Below are positions 56,694 to 64,000 of a stretch of 64,000 bases of DNA, piece by piece. The stretch comes from Achromobacter xylosoxidans (lineage in GTDB: Bacteria > Pseudomonadota > Gammaproteobacteria > Burkholderiales > Burkholderiaceae_B), in contig NZ_CP061008.1 in the NCBI RefSeq assembly GCF_014490035.1, positions 3,224,001-3,288,000 on the forward strand. Reading direction: 5' to 3'. The position numbers and the translations under genes are program-made. The notes below the pieces were generated by a model. It was given only the letters and a program-made list of their open reading frames with translations, was not told the origin of the DNA and searched no databases. Numbering within the stretch: the stretch's first letter is position 1; every line of letters starts with the position of its first letter.

Positions 56694-57884
56694 TTAGGCC
56701 AGGCCGCGGATTGCCACGGCCGGATCGGTGTCGGCTTCATAGTCGACGCCTTCGATCTCGAAGCCGAACAGGCGCAGGAAGTCCTGCTTGTAGCCCGCGA
56801 AATCGGTCAGCTGGTAGATGTTGTCATTGTTGACCTGGCCCCACAGCGCCTGCACGCGGGCCTGCACCTCGGGATCCAGTTCCTTGTAGTCGGCGCGCAG
56901 GCGGCCGTCCTGGTCGAGGATGGGCGTCTGGCCGCAGAGGCTGTCGCGGTACAGGCCGTAGACCTGTTCGATGCAGCCTTCGTGCGTGCCGGCTTCCTTC
57001 ATGGTCTTGAACAGCAGCGACAGGTACAGCGGCATCATGGGGATCGCCGAGCTGGCCTGCGTCACCACCGCCTTCAGCACCGACACGCGGGCGTCGCCGC
57101 CGCGCGCGGCCAGCTTGGCGCGGATCTCCAGCACCTTCTGGTCCAGATCCTTCTTGGCTGCACCGATGGAACCGTTCCAGTAGATGTCGTGGGTGATCTT
57201 CTCGCCCAGATAGGTGAACGCCGTGGTGCTGGCGCCTTCGGCCAGCACGCCGGCTTCCAGCAGCGCGTCGATCCACATCTGCCAGTCTTCGCCGCCCATG
57301 ACGGCGACAGTCGCGTCGATCTCGGCCTGGGTGGCGGGCTCCAGCACGGATTCCTTGACCACTTCGCGGTCGGTGTCCAGGCCGCGCAGGTTGACGGCCT
57401 GGCCGATGGGCTTGAGGGTCGAATTGAAGACTTCCCCGGTCTTGGGGTGCGTGCGGCGCGGCGCGGCCAGGCTGTAGATCACCTGGTCGACCTGGCCCAG
57501 GTCCTGCTTGATGAGGTCTATGGTCTTGCGCTTGATCTCGTCGGAGAAGGCGTCGCCGTTGATGCTCTTGGCATAAAGGCCGGCGGCATGGGCCTGCTCG
57601 TGGAATTCCGCCGTGTTGTACCAGCCCGGCGTGCCGGCCTTGGCCGCATCGCCCGGCCGCTCGAAGAACACGCCCAGCGTCTGCGCGCCGCAGCCGAAGG
57701 CCGCGCTGATCCGCGCCGCGAGGCCATAGCCGGTCGATGCGCCCAGCACCAGCACGCGTTTCGGCCCGCCAGCTATCGGCCCCTGGGCGCGGGTGTAGGC
57801 GATCTGGTTGCGGACGTTGGCGGCGCAGCCGGCCGGATGGGTGGTGACGCAGATGAAACCGCGCACGCGGGGCTTGATGATCAT
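56694..57884 (-). CDS. fabV: Trans-2-enoyl-CoA/enoyl-ACP reductase FabV
   Basis: 396 residues. [20 protein letters not shown] at the start, [16 protein letters not shown] for NADH, and the active site Tyr-x8-Lys in [11 protein letters not shown]. It reduces enoyl-ACP/CoA; the family is known to be insensitive to triclosan. The ATG at 57884 is the canonical start. Confidence 0.96.
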   Translation of the reverse strand: MIIKPRVRGFICVTTHPAGCAANVRNQIAYTRAQGPIAGGPKRVLVLGASTGYGLAARISAAFGCGAQTLGVFFERPGDAAKAGTPGWYNTAEFHEQAHAAGLYAKSINGDAFSDEIKRKTIDLIKQDLGQVDQVIYSLAAPRRTHPKTGEVFNSTLKPIGQAVNLRGLDTDREVVKESVLEPATQAEIDATVAVMGGEDWQMWIDALLEAGVLAEGASTTAFTYLGEKITHDIYWNGSIGAAKKDLDQKVLEIRAKLAARGGDARVSVLKAVVTQASSAIPMMPLYLSLLFKTMKEAGTHEGCIEQVYGLYRDSLCGQTPILDQDGRLRADYKELDPEVQARVQALWGQVNNDNIYQLTDFAGYKQDFLRLFGFEIEGVDYEADTDPAVAIRGLA

Positions 57885-57981
57885 GGGAGCCTCGATTCGG
57901 GGAAATGCCTGGATCGCCCATGCGCGAAAGCGCAAAAAGCGACCCGCATTGTACGGGAGGAGGCGCCGGCGCGCTGCCGGC

Positions 57982-58941
57982 TCAGCGCGCGTCGGCCCGG
58001 GCCAGCGGCGCGGCCTGGGCGCGGCTGCGGCGCCATTCGATCAAACCGATGCCGATGCCGCTGGCGCAGATGATGGCGATGCCCAGCCAGGTCAACGGGT
58101 CGGGGAAGTGGCCCCAGACCAGCCAGCCGACCGAGGTGGCGCTGATGATCTGCAGGTAGACGAAGGGCGCCAGGGTGGAAGCGGGCGCGCGGCGGTAGGC
58201 GGCGATCTGGAACAGGTGGCCCAGCCCGCCGGTGATGCCGGTGGAGATCAGCACGACCCAATCCAGCGGCGCCAGCGCCTTGAGCACGGGCAGGGCGGGC
58301 GGCAGGATGAAGGGCAGGGCCAGGGTCAGGCATATCGTGCCGACCGCGCCGCTCCAGATCAGCGAGGTGAACGGATCGTCGCCTGCCACGCGCCGCGTCG
58401 CGATGAACTGCACGGCGAAGCAACAGGCCGTGAGCAGGCCGAACACCGTGCCCACCGGATCCAGGCCGCCGCCCGGCCGGATCACGATGATCACGCCGAT
58501 GAAGGCGATGCCCGCGGCCACGAATCGAGACAGGCGGGCGGGTTCCTTCAGGACCCAGGGCGCTGCCGACAGCACCAGCAGCGGCGCCAGGAAGTTGATG
58601 GCGGTGGCCTCGGCCTGCGGGATGTAGCTCAGCGTGGTGAAGAACATCAGCGTGGCCAGGAACATCGAGCCGCCGCGCAGGATCTGTTCGCGCGGCTTCT
58701 TGCTGCGGAATACGCCCAGGCCGCGCGCGGGCAGCACCAGGGCCAGCACCAGCGCCAGGTGCACGGCATAGCGGAACCACGACAGCACCAGCAGCGGCAC
58801 GCCCGCATTCATCACCCACTTGCCGCTGGCATCCAGGCACGACAGCGTCCACATCGACAGCACCAGCAACAGCACCCCCATCATCGGGCCGCTGGAAGCG
58901 GGCGCTGCGCGGCGCGTGCGACCGTCATCGGCCGGGGTCAT
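57982..58941 (-). CDS. DMT/EamA-family transporter
   Basis: 319 residues, ten membrane helices in two EamA repeats ([38 protein letters not shown]). An exporter or importer of small metabolites across the inner membrane; the substrate is not evident. The ATG at 58941 has AAGGAG at good spacing, unlike a TTG at 58947. Divergent from the LysR gene at 59029. Confidence 0.9.
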   Translation of the reverse strand: MTPADDGRTRRAAPASSGPMMGVLLLVLSMWTLSCLDASGKWVMNAGVPLLVLSWFRYAVHLALVLALVLPARGLGVFRSKKPREQILRGGSMFLATLMFFTTLSYIPQAEATAINFLAPLLVLSAAPWVLKEPARLSRFVAAGIAFIGVIIVIRPGGGLDPVGTVFGLLTACCFAVQFIATRRVAGDDPFTSLIWSGAVGTICLTLALPFILPPALPVLKALAPLDWVVLISTGITGGLGHLFQIAAYRRAPASTLAPFVYLQIISATSVGWLVWGHFPDPLTWLGIAIICASGIGIGLIEWRRSRAQAAPLARADAR

Positions 58942-59028
58942 CGACAAACTCCTTTGGTGGCTGAAACGCCGGTTTGCAGGTACCGGGCGGCTGCCATGAT
59001 ACGCTCATCGCGCCGGGGGAACAGGCTC

Positions 59029-59934
59029 ATGATAGAACTACGCAACATCGAAACTTTTTTCTGGGTGGCCACGCTGGGCAGTTTTCGCGCCGCGTCGGAG
59101 AAACTCAACACCACGCAGCCAGCGGTATCGCAGCGCATCGCCTCGCTGGAGGCCGACCTGGGCGTGCTCCTGTTCGAGCGCGAAGCGCGCGGCGTGAAGC
59201 TGACCGCCAAGGGGCATGAACTGCTGTCGCACGCGGAGCGCATGTTGCAGGTGCGGCGCGACATGTTCGAAGCCGCGCGCGAGCAAAACGTCATGAGCGG
59301 CACGGTGCGCATCGGCGTGGCCGAGACCATCGTGCAGACCTGGCTGCCCACGCTGATCGAACTGATCCATTCCAACTATCCGGCGCTGGTGCTGGAAATC
59401 GAGGTCGACACGACCCACGTGCTGCGCTCGCATCTGATGTCGCGGCAGATCGATCTGGCCTTCCTGATGGGGCCGGTGCTGGAAGCGCGGGTCGAGAACC
59501 TGCCGCTATGCACCTATCCGCTGGCCTGGGTGGCGAGCCCGGTGCTGGACCTGGGGCCGGAGCCGCTGACGCTGGAGCGGATAGGCAAGCTGCCCATCAT
59601 CACCTATCCCTCCAACAGCGCGCCTTACCGCGTGGTGCGCGATATGTTGACGCGCGCCGGCGTGAGTTCGCCGCGCATGTACGGCAGCGCCTCGATGTCG
59701 ATGGTGGTGCGGATGACGCAGGACGCCATCGGCACCAGCGTCATCGCGCCGGTGTTCCTGGGCAAGGAGCTGGCGCGCGGCGAATTGCGCATCTTGCGGG
59801 TGGAGGCCGATCCCTTGCCGGAACTGAGCTTCACGGCCACCTGGGTGCAGGGGCCGGATAGCCACGCGGTCCGCGTTATCGCGCAGATGGCGCAGAAGGT
59901 GGCCGAGCAGGCCGCGGACGGGACTCCGCTCTAG
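59029..59934 (+). CDS. LysR-family transcriptional regulator
   Basis: 301 residues. Helix-turn-helix SFRAASEKLNTTQPAVSQRI, then LLFEREARGVKLTAKGHELL and a two-lobed effector domain (VRIGVAETIVQTWLPTLIEL). Placed 88 bp from the divergent DMT transporter and 422 bp before the TRAP operon; it could control either. Confidence 0.92.
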   Translation: MIELRNIETFFWVATLGSFRAASEKLNTTQPAVSQRIASLEADLGVLLFEREARGVKLTAKGHELLSHAERMLQVRRDMFEAAREQNVMSGTVRIGVAETIVQTWLPTLIELIHSNYPALVLEIEVDTTHVLRSHLMSRQIDLAFLMGPVLEARVENLPLCTYPLAWVASPVLDLGPEPLTLERIGKLPIITYPSNSAPYRVVRDMLTRAGVSSPRMYGSASMSMVVRMTQDAIGTSVIAPVFLGKELARGELRILRVEADPLPELSFTATWVQGPDSHAVRVIAQMAQKVAEQAADGTPL

Positions 59935-60356
59935 GTGTTTACCCCAGCAGGGGCTGCGCCGCCGGCCGTGGCGGCCTTGCGACGCGGCCGCGTTGCGGCG
60001 CGCCCGGCTGCCCGCTAAGCCCCGCCATTGCGTCGTTTGCGCGAAACGCGGGGGGCGTGGCGCACGAGACCAAAGAAAAATTTATACCCCCGTATCGCAA
60101 CATACGATTGGACGCTCCGCGCCCCTGACGCTGCAATGGCGCCACATCAATAACGATCGCCTGGATGCCTAGAGCGGGGGGAAAGCATGAACCAGCGTAT
60201 GTCCCATTCCCGGAATCGGGCGGCAAGCCATGCCGCGCAGGCGCGATGCGCGCCGCTGCGCGGCTGATCTCCAGACTCATTGATTGCCACCGCGCGCCGC
60301 CAGGATAACGGGATCCGGCGCGCGGCATACCATCCCGCCAGCCAGGAGTTTTGTCC
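59935..60356. promoter_or_regulatory. Upstream region of the TRAP operon
   Basis: 422 bases without a supported gene. It contains the dyad at 60091-60108 and an AT-rich AAAGAAAAATTTATAC just before it, the best promoter zone. Confidence 0.5.
60091..60108. promoter_or_regulatory. Candidate LysR-type operator upstream of dctP
   Basis: CGTATCGCAACATACGAT contains ATCG-N7-CGAT (T-N11-A) and CGTAT-N6-ATACG as overlapping dyads. A LysR gene lies upstream and the TRAP operon downstream. Confidence 0.6.
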
Positions 60357-61403
60357 ATGAAGAAGTCGCTAGTTTTCGCCGCCGTCGCCGCCAGCCTGTT
60401 GGCCGGCGCCGTCCAGGCACAGGACCTCCCCAAGACCCAGTTGAAAGTCGTGGGCGGCCTGAGCAACCTGACTGCTTACAACGATTACGAAAAGCCGTTC
60501 TGGACCAAGACCATCCCCGAGCTGTCCAAGGGCCAGGTCACGGCCGACATCAAGGGCTTCAACGAAATGGGCTTGAAGGGCCCCGAATTGCTGCGCCTGA
60601 TGTCTCAGGGCGTGGTCGAATTCGGCACCGCCACGCTCGCTTACTTCGCCAGCGACAACCCCATCAACGAAGCGATCGACCTGGCCGGCCTGGCGCCCGA
60701 CGTCAAGACCGCGCGCGCCGTCACCGACGCGTTCGAACCGGTCTACGCCAAGCTCTATGGCGAAGGCAGCAACGTCAAGCTGCTGGGCATTTCCACGTAT
60801 CCCGCGCAGGTGCTGTTCTGCAACGCCGAAATCAAGAGCCTGGCCGACATCAAGGGCAAGAAGGTCCGCACCAGCAGCCGCACCACCGCCGAGTTCGTCG
60901 AGGCGCTGGGCGGCTCCAGCGTGACCATGGCCTTCGGCGAAGTGGTGCCCGCGCTGCAGAACAAGGTGGTGGATTGCGCCATCACGGGTTCGCTGTCCGG
61001 CTATTCGGCCAAGTGGTACGAAGTGTCGACCCACCTGGTCGCGCTGCCGATCAACTGGAACCAGCAGATCCACGCCGTCAACCAGAAGGCCTGGGACAAG
61101 CTGGACCCCAACGTGCGCACTTTCCTGCAGACCAATGTGAAGACGCTGGTCGACAACATCTGGGACGCCGCCGCGCGCCAGACCCAGGAAGGCTATGACT
61201 GCAACACGGGCGCCGCCGCTTGCCCGTTCCCGGTCAAGGGCAAGATGGTCCTGGTCCAGCCCTCGGACGCTGACCGCGCGCTGCTGAAGAAGGTCACCGA
61301 AGAGGCCGTGCTGCCGAAGTGGGCCGCGCGCTGCTCGGCCCAGTGCGTGAAGGACTTCAACGCCACCGTCGGCAAGACGCTGGGCCTGACCGCTATGAAG
61401 TAG
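60357..61403 (+). CDS. TRAP transporter substrate-binding protein, DctP family
   Basis: 348 residues, signal peptide 1-21 (AVQAQ). QLKVVGGLSNLTAYNDYEKP, MGLKGPELLRLMSQGVVEFG, KVRTSSRTTAEFVEALGGSS and ALQNKVVDCAITGSL are typical; the Arg in the second-to-last pair usually binds the carboxylate. Four Cys near the C-terminus (two pairs) may form disulfides. AGGAG precedes the ATG. Confidence 0.93.
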   Translation: MKKSLVFAAVAASLLAGAVQAQDLPKTQLKVVGGLSNLTAYNDYEKPFWTKTIPELSKGQVTADIKGFNEMGLKGPELLRLMSQGVVEFGTATLAYFASDNPINEAIDLAGLAPDVKTARAVTDAFEPVYAKLYGEGSNVKLLGISTYPAQVLFCNAEIKSLADIKGKKVRTSSRTTAEFVEALGGSSVTMAFGEVVPALQNKVVDCAITGSLSGYSAKWYEVSTHLVALPINWNQQIHAVNQKAWDKLDPNVRTFLQTNVKTLVDNIWDAAARQTQEGYDCNTGAAACPFPVKGKMVLVQPSDADRALLKKVTEEAVLPKWAARCSAQCVKDFNATVGKTLGLTAMK

Positions 61404-61404
61404 G

Positions 61405-61446
61405 GCCCCCCCCCGAAGCGCTGCGCGCTTCCCCCCCCAGGGGGGC
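61405..61446. repeat. C-tract palindrome after dctP
   Basis: Two C-runs flank GAAGCGCTGCGCGCTTC, itself a hairpin, and GGGGGGC follows. The whole can fold as a long GC hairpin and may attenuate transcription between dctP and dctQ. Confidence 0.6.
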
Positions 61447-61453
61447 ATGCCTG

Positions 61454-61597
61454 CGGACCGGCGGAGCCGGATCCGCGGCATCCGGATGGGGCGGTGTGCT
61501 ACGGACCGGTGGAGCTGGTTTCGGTACATCCCGATAGGGGGAGTTGCTGCAGATCGGCATAGCCGGCTTCGTGGCATACGTATGGGATCGTTCGTTA
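61454..61597. repeat. Degenerate 48-bp tandem repeat, three units
   Basis: Units begin at 61454 (CGGACCGGCGGAGCCGG), 61502 (CGGACCGGTGGAGCTGG) and 61550 (CAGATCGGCATAGCCGG), spaced exactly 48 bp. The first two are the closest. They lie in the dctP-dctQ gap and are not a gene. Confidence 0.75.
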
Positions 61598-61643
61598 ATC
61601 GCAGAGGCGGCGATGTGTGCCTGGCCCTGCAAAGGTTTGACTC

Positions 61644-62264
61644 ATGACTCAATCTGAACACTTCCGCCTGCTGGGCGGGCTATTGCGGCGCGCCGAGAGC
61701 TTTTCGCGCTTGGCCGTGTGGGCCGGCGGCGCGCTGACGGTGGCCAGCGTGTTGCTGATCTCGTTTGACGTGCTGGCCCGCAAGTTCCTGGGCTTCACGA
61801 CTGGCGGCGCGGACGAGTTGTCCAGCTATGCCTTCGCCATCAGCACCTCCTGGGCGTTGGCATTCGCCACGCTGCAGCGCGCCAACGTGCGCGTGGACGT
61901 GGTCTACCAGTACATGCCGGTGCGCGTCGCCGCCGTGCTGGACTGGATCTCCATGGTGGCCCTGGCGGTCTTCATGGTGTATCTGACGTATTACGCGTTC
62001 GAGGTGGTGCAGACCTCCTGGGCGCAGAAGTCCGCGGCCAATACGCCGCTGGCCACGCCTTTGTGGATTCCGCAGGGCCTGTGGGCGCTGGGCCTGGCCT
62101 GGATGTGCGTCACGGTCGCGCTGATGCTGGCGCGCGCTTCCGCCGCGCTGGTCACGGGTGATATCGAACTGGTCAGGAGCATTTGCGGCGTGCGTTCGGC
62201 GCAGGAAGAGGCCGACGAGGAAGCCGCCGCCGGCGAGCGCATGGTGAAGGGAGAGGCCGCATGA
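61644..62264 (+). CDS. TRAP transporter small permease, DctQ family
   Basis: 206 residues, four membrane helices. ISFDVLARKFLGFTTGGADE and QRANVRVDVVYQYMPVRV are typical. It overlaps dctM by 4 bp. A 240-bp gap with repeats separates it from the receptor gene. The tail is acidic (EEADEEAAAGE). Confidence 0.9.
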   Translation: MTQSEHFRLLGGLLRRAESFSRLAVWAGGALTVASVLLISFDVLARKFLGFTTGGADELSSYAFAISTSWALAFATLQRANVRVDVVYQYMPVRVAAVLDWISMVALAVFMVYLTYYAFEVVQTSWAQKSAANTPLATPLWIPQGLWALGLAWMCVTVALMLARASAALVTGDIELVRSICGVRSAQEEADEEAAAGERMVKGEAA

Positions 62265-63544
62265 TTTCCACCGCATTGATACTGCTCCTGGTTTTGATCG
62301 GCCTGTCGATTCCGGTGGGCGCGGCGCTGGGCGTGCTGGGCCTGATCCTGGACCCGCTGTTCTCCATGCTGCCGCTGACGCGCGCGATCGGCGAAGTTTC
62401 CTGGAGCACCAACAACGAATTCCTGCTGGTGGCGATTCCGCTGTTCATCATGCTGGGCGAGGTGCTGCTGCGCGCAGGATTCGCCGAACGCATGTATGGC
62501 GCGATGAGCCTGTGGCTGTCGTGGCTGCCGGGCGGGCTGATGCACGCCAACATCGGCGCCTCGACGCTGTTCTCGGCCACCTCCGGCTCCAGCGTGGCGA
62601 CCGCCGCGACGGTGGGCACCGTGGCGATCCCGCAGATCCGCAAGTACGGCTACAACGAGCCGTTGTTCCTGGGCAGCCTGGCCGCCGGCGGCACGCTGGG
62701 CATCCTGATCCCGCCCTCGATCAACCTGGTCATCTACGGCGTGCTGACGAACTCCTCGGTGCCCAAGCTGTACCTGGCCGGCATCATCCCGGGTTTCGCG
62801 ATGGCCGCGCTGTTCATGCTGACGGTGGTCATCGCCTGCGTCGCCAAGCCGTCCTGGGGCGGCAAGAAGATCCAGGCGACCTGGGGCCAGCGTTTCGCTA
62901 GCTTGGTGCATCTGGCGCCGCCCATGGGGATCTTCTTCCTGGTGGTGGGTTCCATCTACGCCGGCCTGGCCACGCCGACCGAGGCCGCCGCGCTGGGCGT
63001 GCTGGGCGCCTTCATCCTGGCGGCCTGGTTCCGCCGCCTGTCGTGGTCGATGCTGCGGGAGGTCATGGAAGGCACCATGCGCTCCACGGCCATGATCATG
63101 CTGATCGTGGTGGCGGCCAGCTTCCTGAACTTCGTCATGTCCGCGACCGGCCTGACCGATGCGCTGACCAAGTCGATCACGGGCCTGGGCCTGTCCCCCG
63201 GCTGGATGCTGCTGATCGTGGTGATCTTCTACCTGGTGCTGGGCTGCTTCATGGAAACGCTGTCCATGATGATCACGACCATCCCCATCGTGGCGCCCAT
63301 CATGATCGGCCTGGGTTTCGATCCCATCTGGCTGGGCATCGTCATCATCATCCTGGTCGAAGCCGCCCTGATCACGCCTCCGGTGGGCCTGAACCTGTTC
63401 GTGGTGCAAAGCCTGCGCAAGAGCGGTTCCATGAGCGCGGTCATCGTCGGCAGCCTGCCGTTCGTGGCCGCCATGTTCGTGATGCTGGCGCTGCTGGCCT
63501 TCTGGCCGGACGTGGCGCTGTGGCTGCCGCGCGTATTCGGCTGA
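62261..63544 (+). CDS. TRAP transporter large permease, DctM family
   Basis: 427 residues, about 12 membrane helices. SATSGSSVATAATVGTVAIP, LGILIPPSINLVIYGVLTNS, YAGLATPTEAAALGVLGAF and LGCFMETLSMMITTIPIVAP are signatures. With DctP and DctQ it forms a sodium- or proton-driven importer for an organic acid. The start overlaps the dctQ stop (ATGA). Confidence 0.94.
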   Translation: MISTALILLLVLIGLSIPVGAALGVLGLILDPLFSMLPLTRAIGEVSWSTNNEFLLVAIPLFIMLGEVLLRAGFAERMYGAMSLWLSWLPGGLMHANIGASTLFSATSGSSVATAATVGTVAIPQIRKYGYNEPLFLGSLAAGGTLGILIPPSINLVIYGVLTNSSVPKLYLAGIIPGFAMAALFMLTVVIACVAKPSWGGKKIQATWGQRFASLVHLAPPMGIFFLVVGSIYAGLATPTEAAALGVLGAFILAAWFRRLSWSMLREVMEGTMRSTAMIMLIVVAASFLNFVMSATGLTDALTKSITGLGLSPGWMLLIVVIFYLVLGCFMETLSMMITTIPIVAPIMIGLGFDPIWLGIVIIILVEAALITPPVGLNLFVVQSLRKSGSMSAVIVGSLPFVAAMFVMLALLAFWPDVALWLPRVFG

Positions 63545-63618
63545 CCTTTATTGCATAGACGTTCCGGGGCGCGGCGAACCGCCGCGTCCTTCACTCCCTA
63601 ATTCTCAGCAGGACAGAC

Positions 63619-64000
63619 ATGAAAGCCGTATTCCAGATCGAAGACTCGCAACCCCGCCAGGTGGAAGTGGAGTTCAACACCCTGATCGTCGCCGGCTGGG
63701 CCGGCCGCGACATGGCCGCGATCGAGCATCACATCGAAGAGCTGGCCGCCATCGGCGTGCCGCGTCCCAGCAGCGTGCCGCTGTACTACCGCATTGCCGA
63801 CAATCAACTGACGCAGAAGGAAACCGTGCAGGCCCTGGGCGAGGATTCCTCGGGCGAAGTCGAGACCTTCGTGTTCTCCGTGGACGGCGAAATGTACGTC
63901 AGCATCGCCTCCGACCATACCGACCGCAAGCTGGAAACCTACAGCGTGGCGATGTCCAAGCAGGTCTGCGTCAAGCCCGTGGCCACGAGCGCCTGGCGCC
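63619..64000 (+). CDS. DUF2848 family protein, N-terminal part
   Basis: 127 residues visible before the window end. NTLIVAGWAGRDMAAIEHHI, GVPRPSSVPLYYRI and GEDSSGEVETFVFSVDGEMY with ASDHTDRKLE match DUF2848, a family remotely like fumarylacetoacetate hydrolases. It starts 74 bp after dctM with AGGACAG upstream, so it probably acts on the substrate imported by the TRAP system. Confidence 0.85.
   Translation, partial: MKAVFQIEDSQPRQVEVEFNTLIVAGWAGRDMAAIEHHIEELAAIGVPRPSSVPLYYRIADNQLTQKETVQALGEDSSGEVETFVFSVDGEMYVSIASDHTDRKLETYSVAMSKQVCVKPVATSAWR

Overview
The window is ordinary, gene-dense, high-GC chromosome from a betaproteobacterium of the Alcaligenaceae (Achromobacter/Bordetella type). The sequence supports this through three Bug-family tripartite-tricarboxylate receptors, two of them paired with class III CoA-transferases, the surE-pcm-nlpD block, a fused Mrp A/B subunit, and protein sequences close to those of that family. 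I see no rRNA, tRNA, insertion sequence, prophage or CRISPR array. About 62 protein genes are supported, two of them cut by the window ends.

Layout. 1-3.7 kb: the end of a CoA-transferase with its Bug receptor, an unrecognised protein made of about 30 in-register hexapeptide repeats, and a second Bug receptor. 4.2-10.2 kb: a six-gene Mrp-type Na+/H+ antiporter operon (fused AB, C, D, E, F, G). 10.3-13.3 kb: a small four-cysteine exported protein, then HAD phosphatase-tadA-LD-carboxypeptidase with a histidine-rich N-terminus. 13.4-16.9 kb: a minus-strand CHASE2 / SH3-like / M48-protease operon. 17.1-18.7 kb: the ABC-F protein YbiT. 18.8-24.7 kb: a minus-strand seven-gene CoA-thioester catabolic operon (CoA-transferase, Bug receptor, MaoC, enoyl-CoA hydratase, DUF35 protein, thiolase-like protein, SDR). 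24.9-28.4 kb: an SsuABC/TauABC-like importer plus an extra binding protein. 28.4-33.9 kb: YigZ, thioredoxin, luciferase-like monooxygenase, NCS2 purine permease, tsaD, plsY.

34.1-40.9 kb: surE-pcm-nlpD-exonuclease, a Spy-like protein, a TorF-type outer-membrane protein and rlmD. rpoS is not at its usual place after nlpD. 40.9-44.2 kb: cueR/copZ copper control, a peroxiredoxin-glutaredoxin fusion and a flavin disulfide reductase. 44.3-50.9 kb: rlmJ, a glycerophosphodiesterase, an M20 peptidase, ppiD, tesA and ybbA (without ybbP). 51.0-55.9 kb: an FbpABC-like importer with a divergent GcvA-type regulator. 56.0-58.9 kb: serB, fabV and a DMT exporter. 59.0-64.0 kb: a LysR regulator, a DctPQM TRAP transporter and the start of a DUF2848 protein.

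Much of the window is nutrient capture (three Bug proteins, two ABC importers, one TRAP) linked to CoA-dependent breakdown of organic acids, mixed with core housekeeping genes. The most unusual items are the hexapeptide-repeat protein, the thiolase-like/DUF35 pair that has lost its usual cysteines, the CHASE2 protein without an output domain next to an M48 lipoprotein, the twin-Cx10-11C exported protein, and several regulatory DNA repeats.
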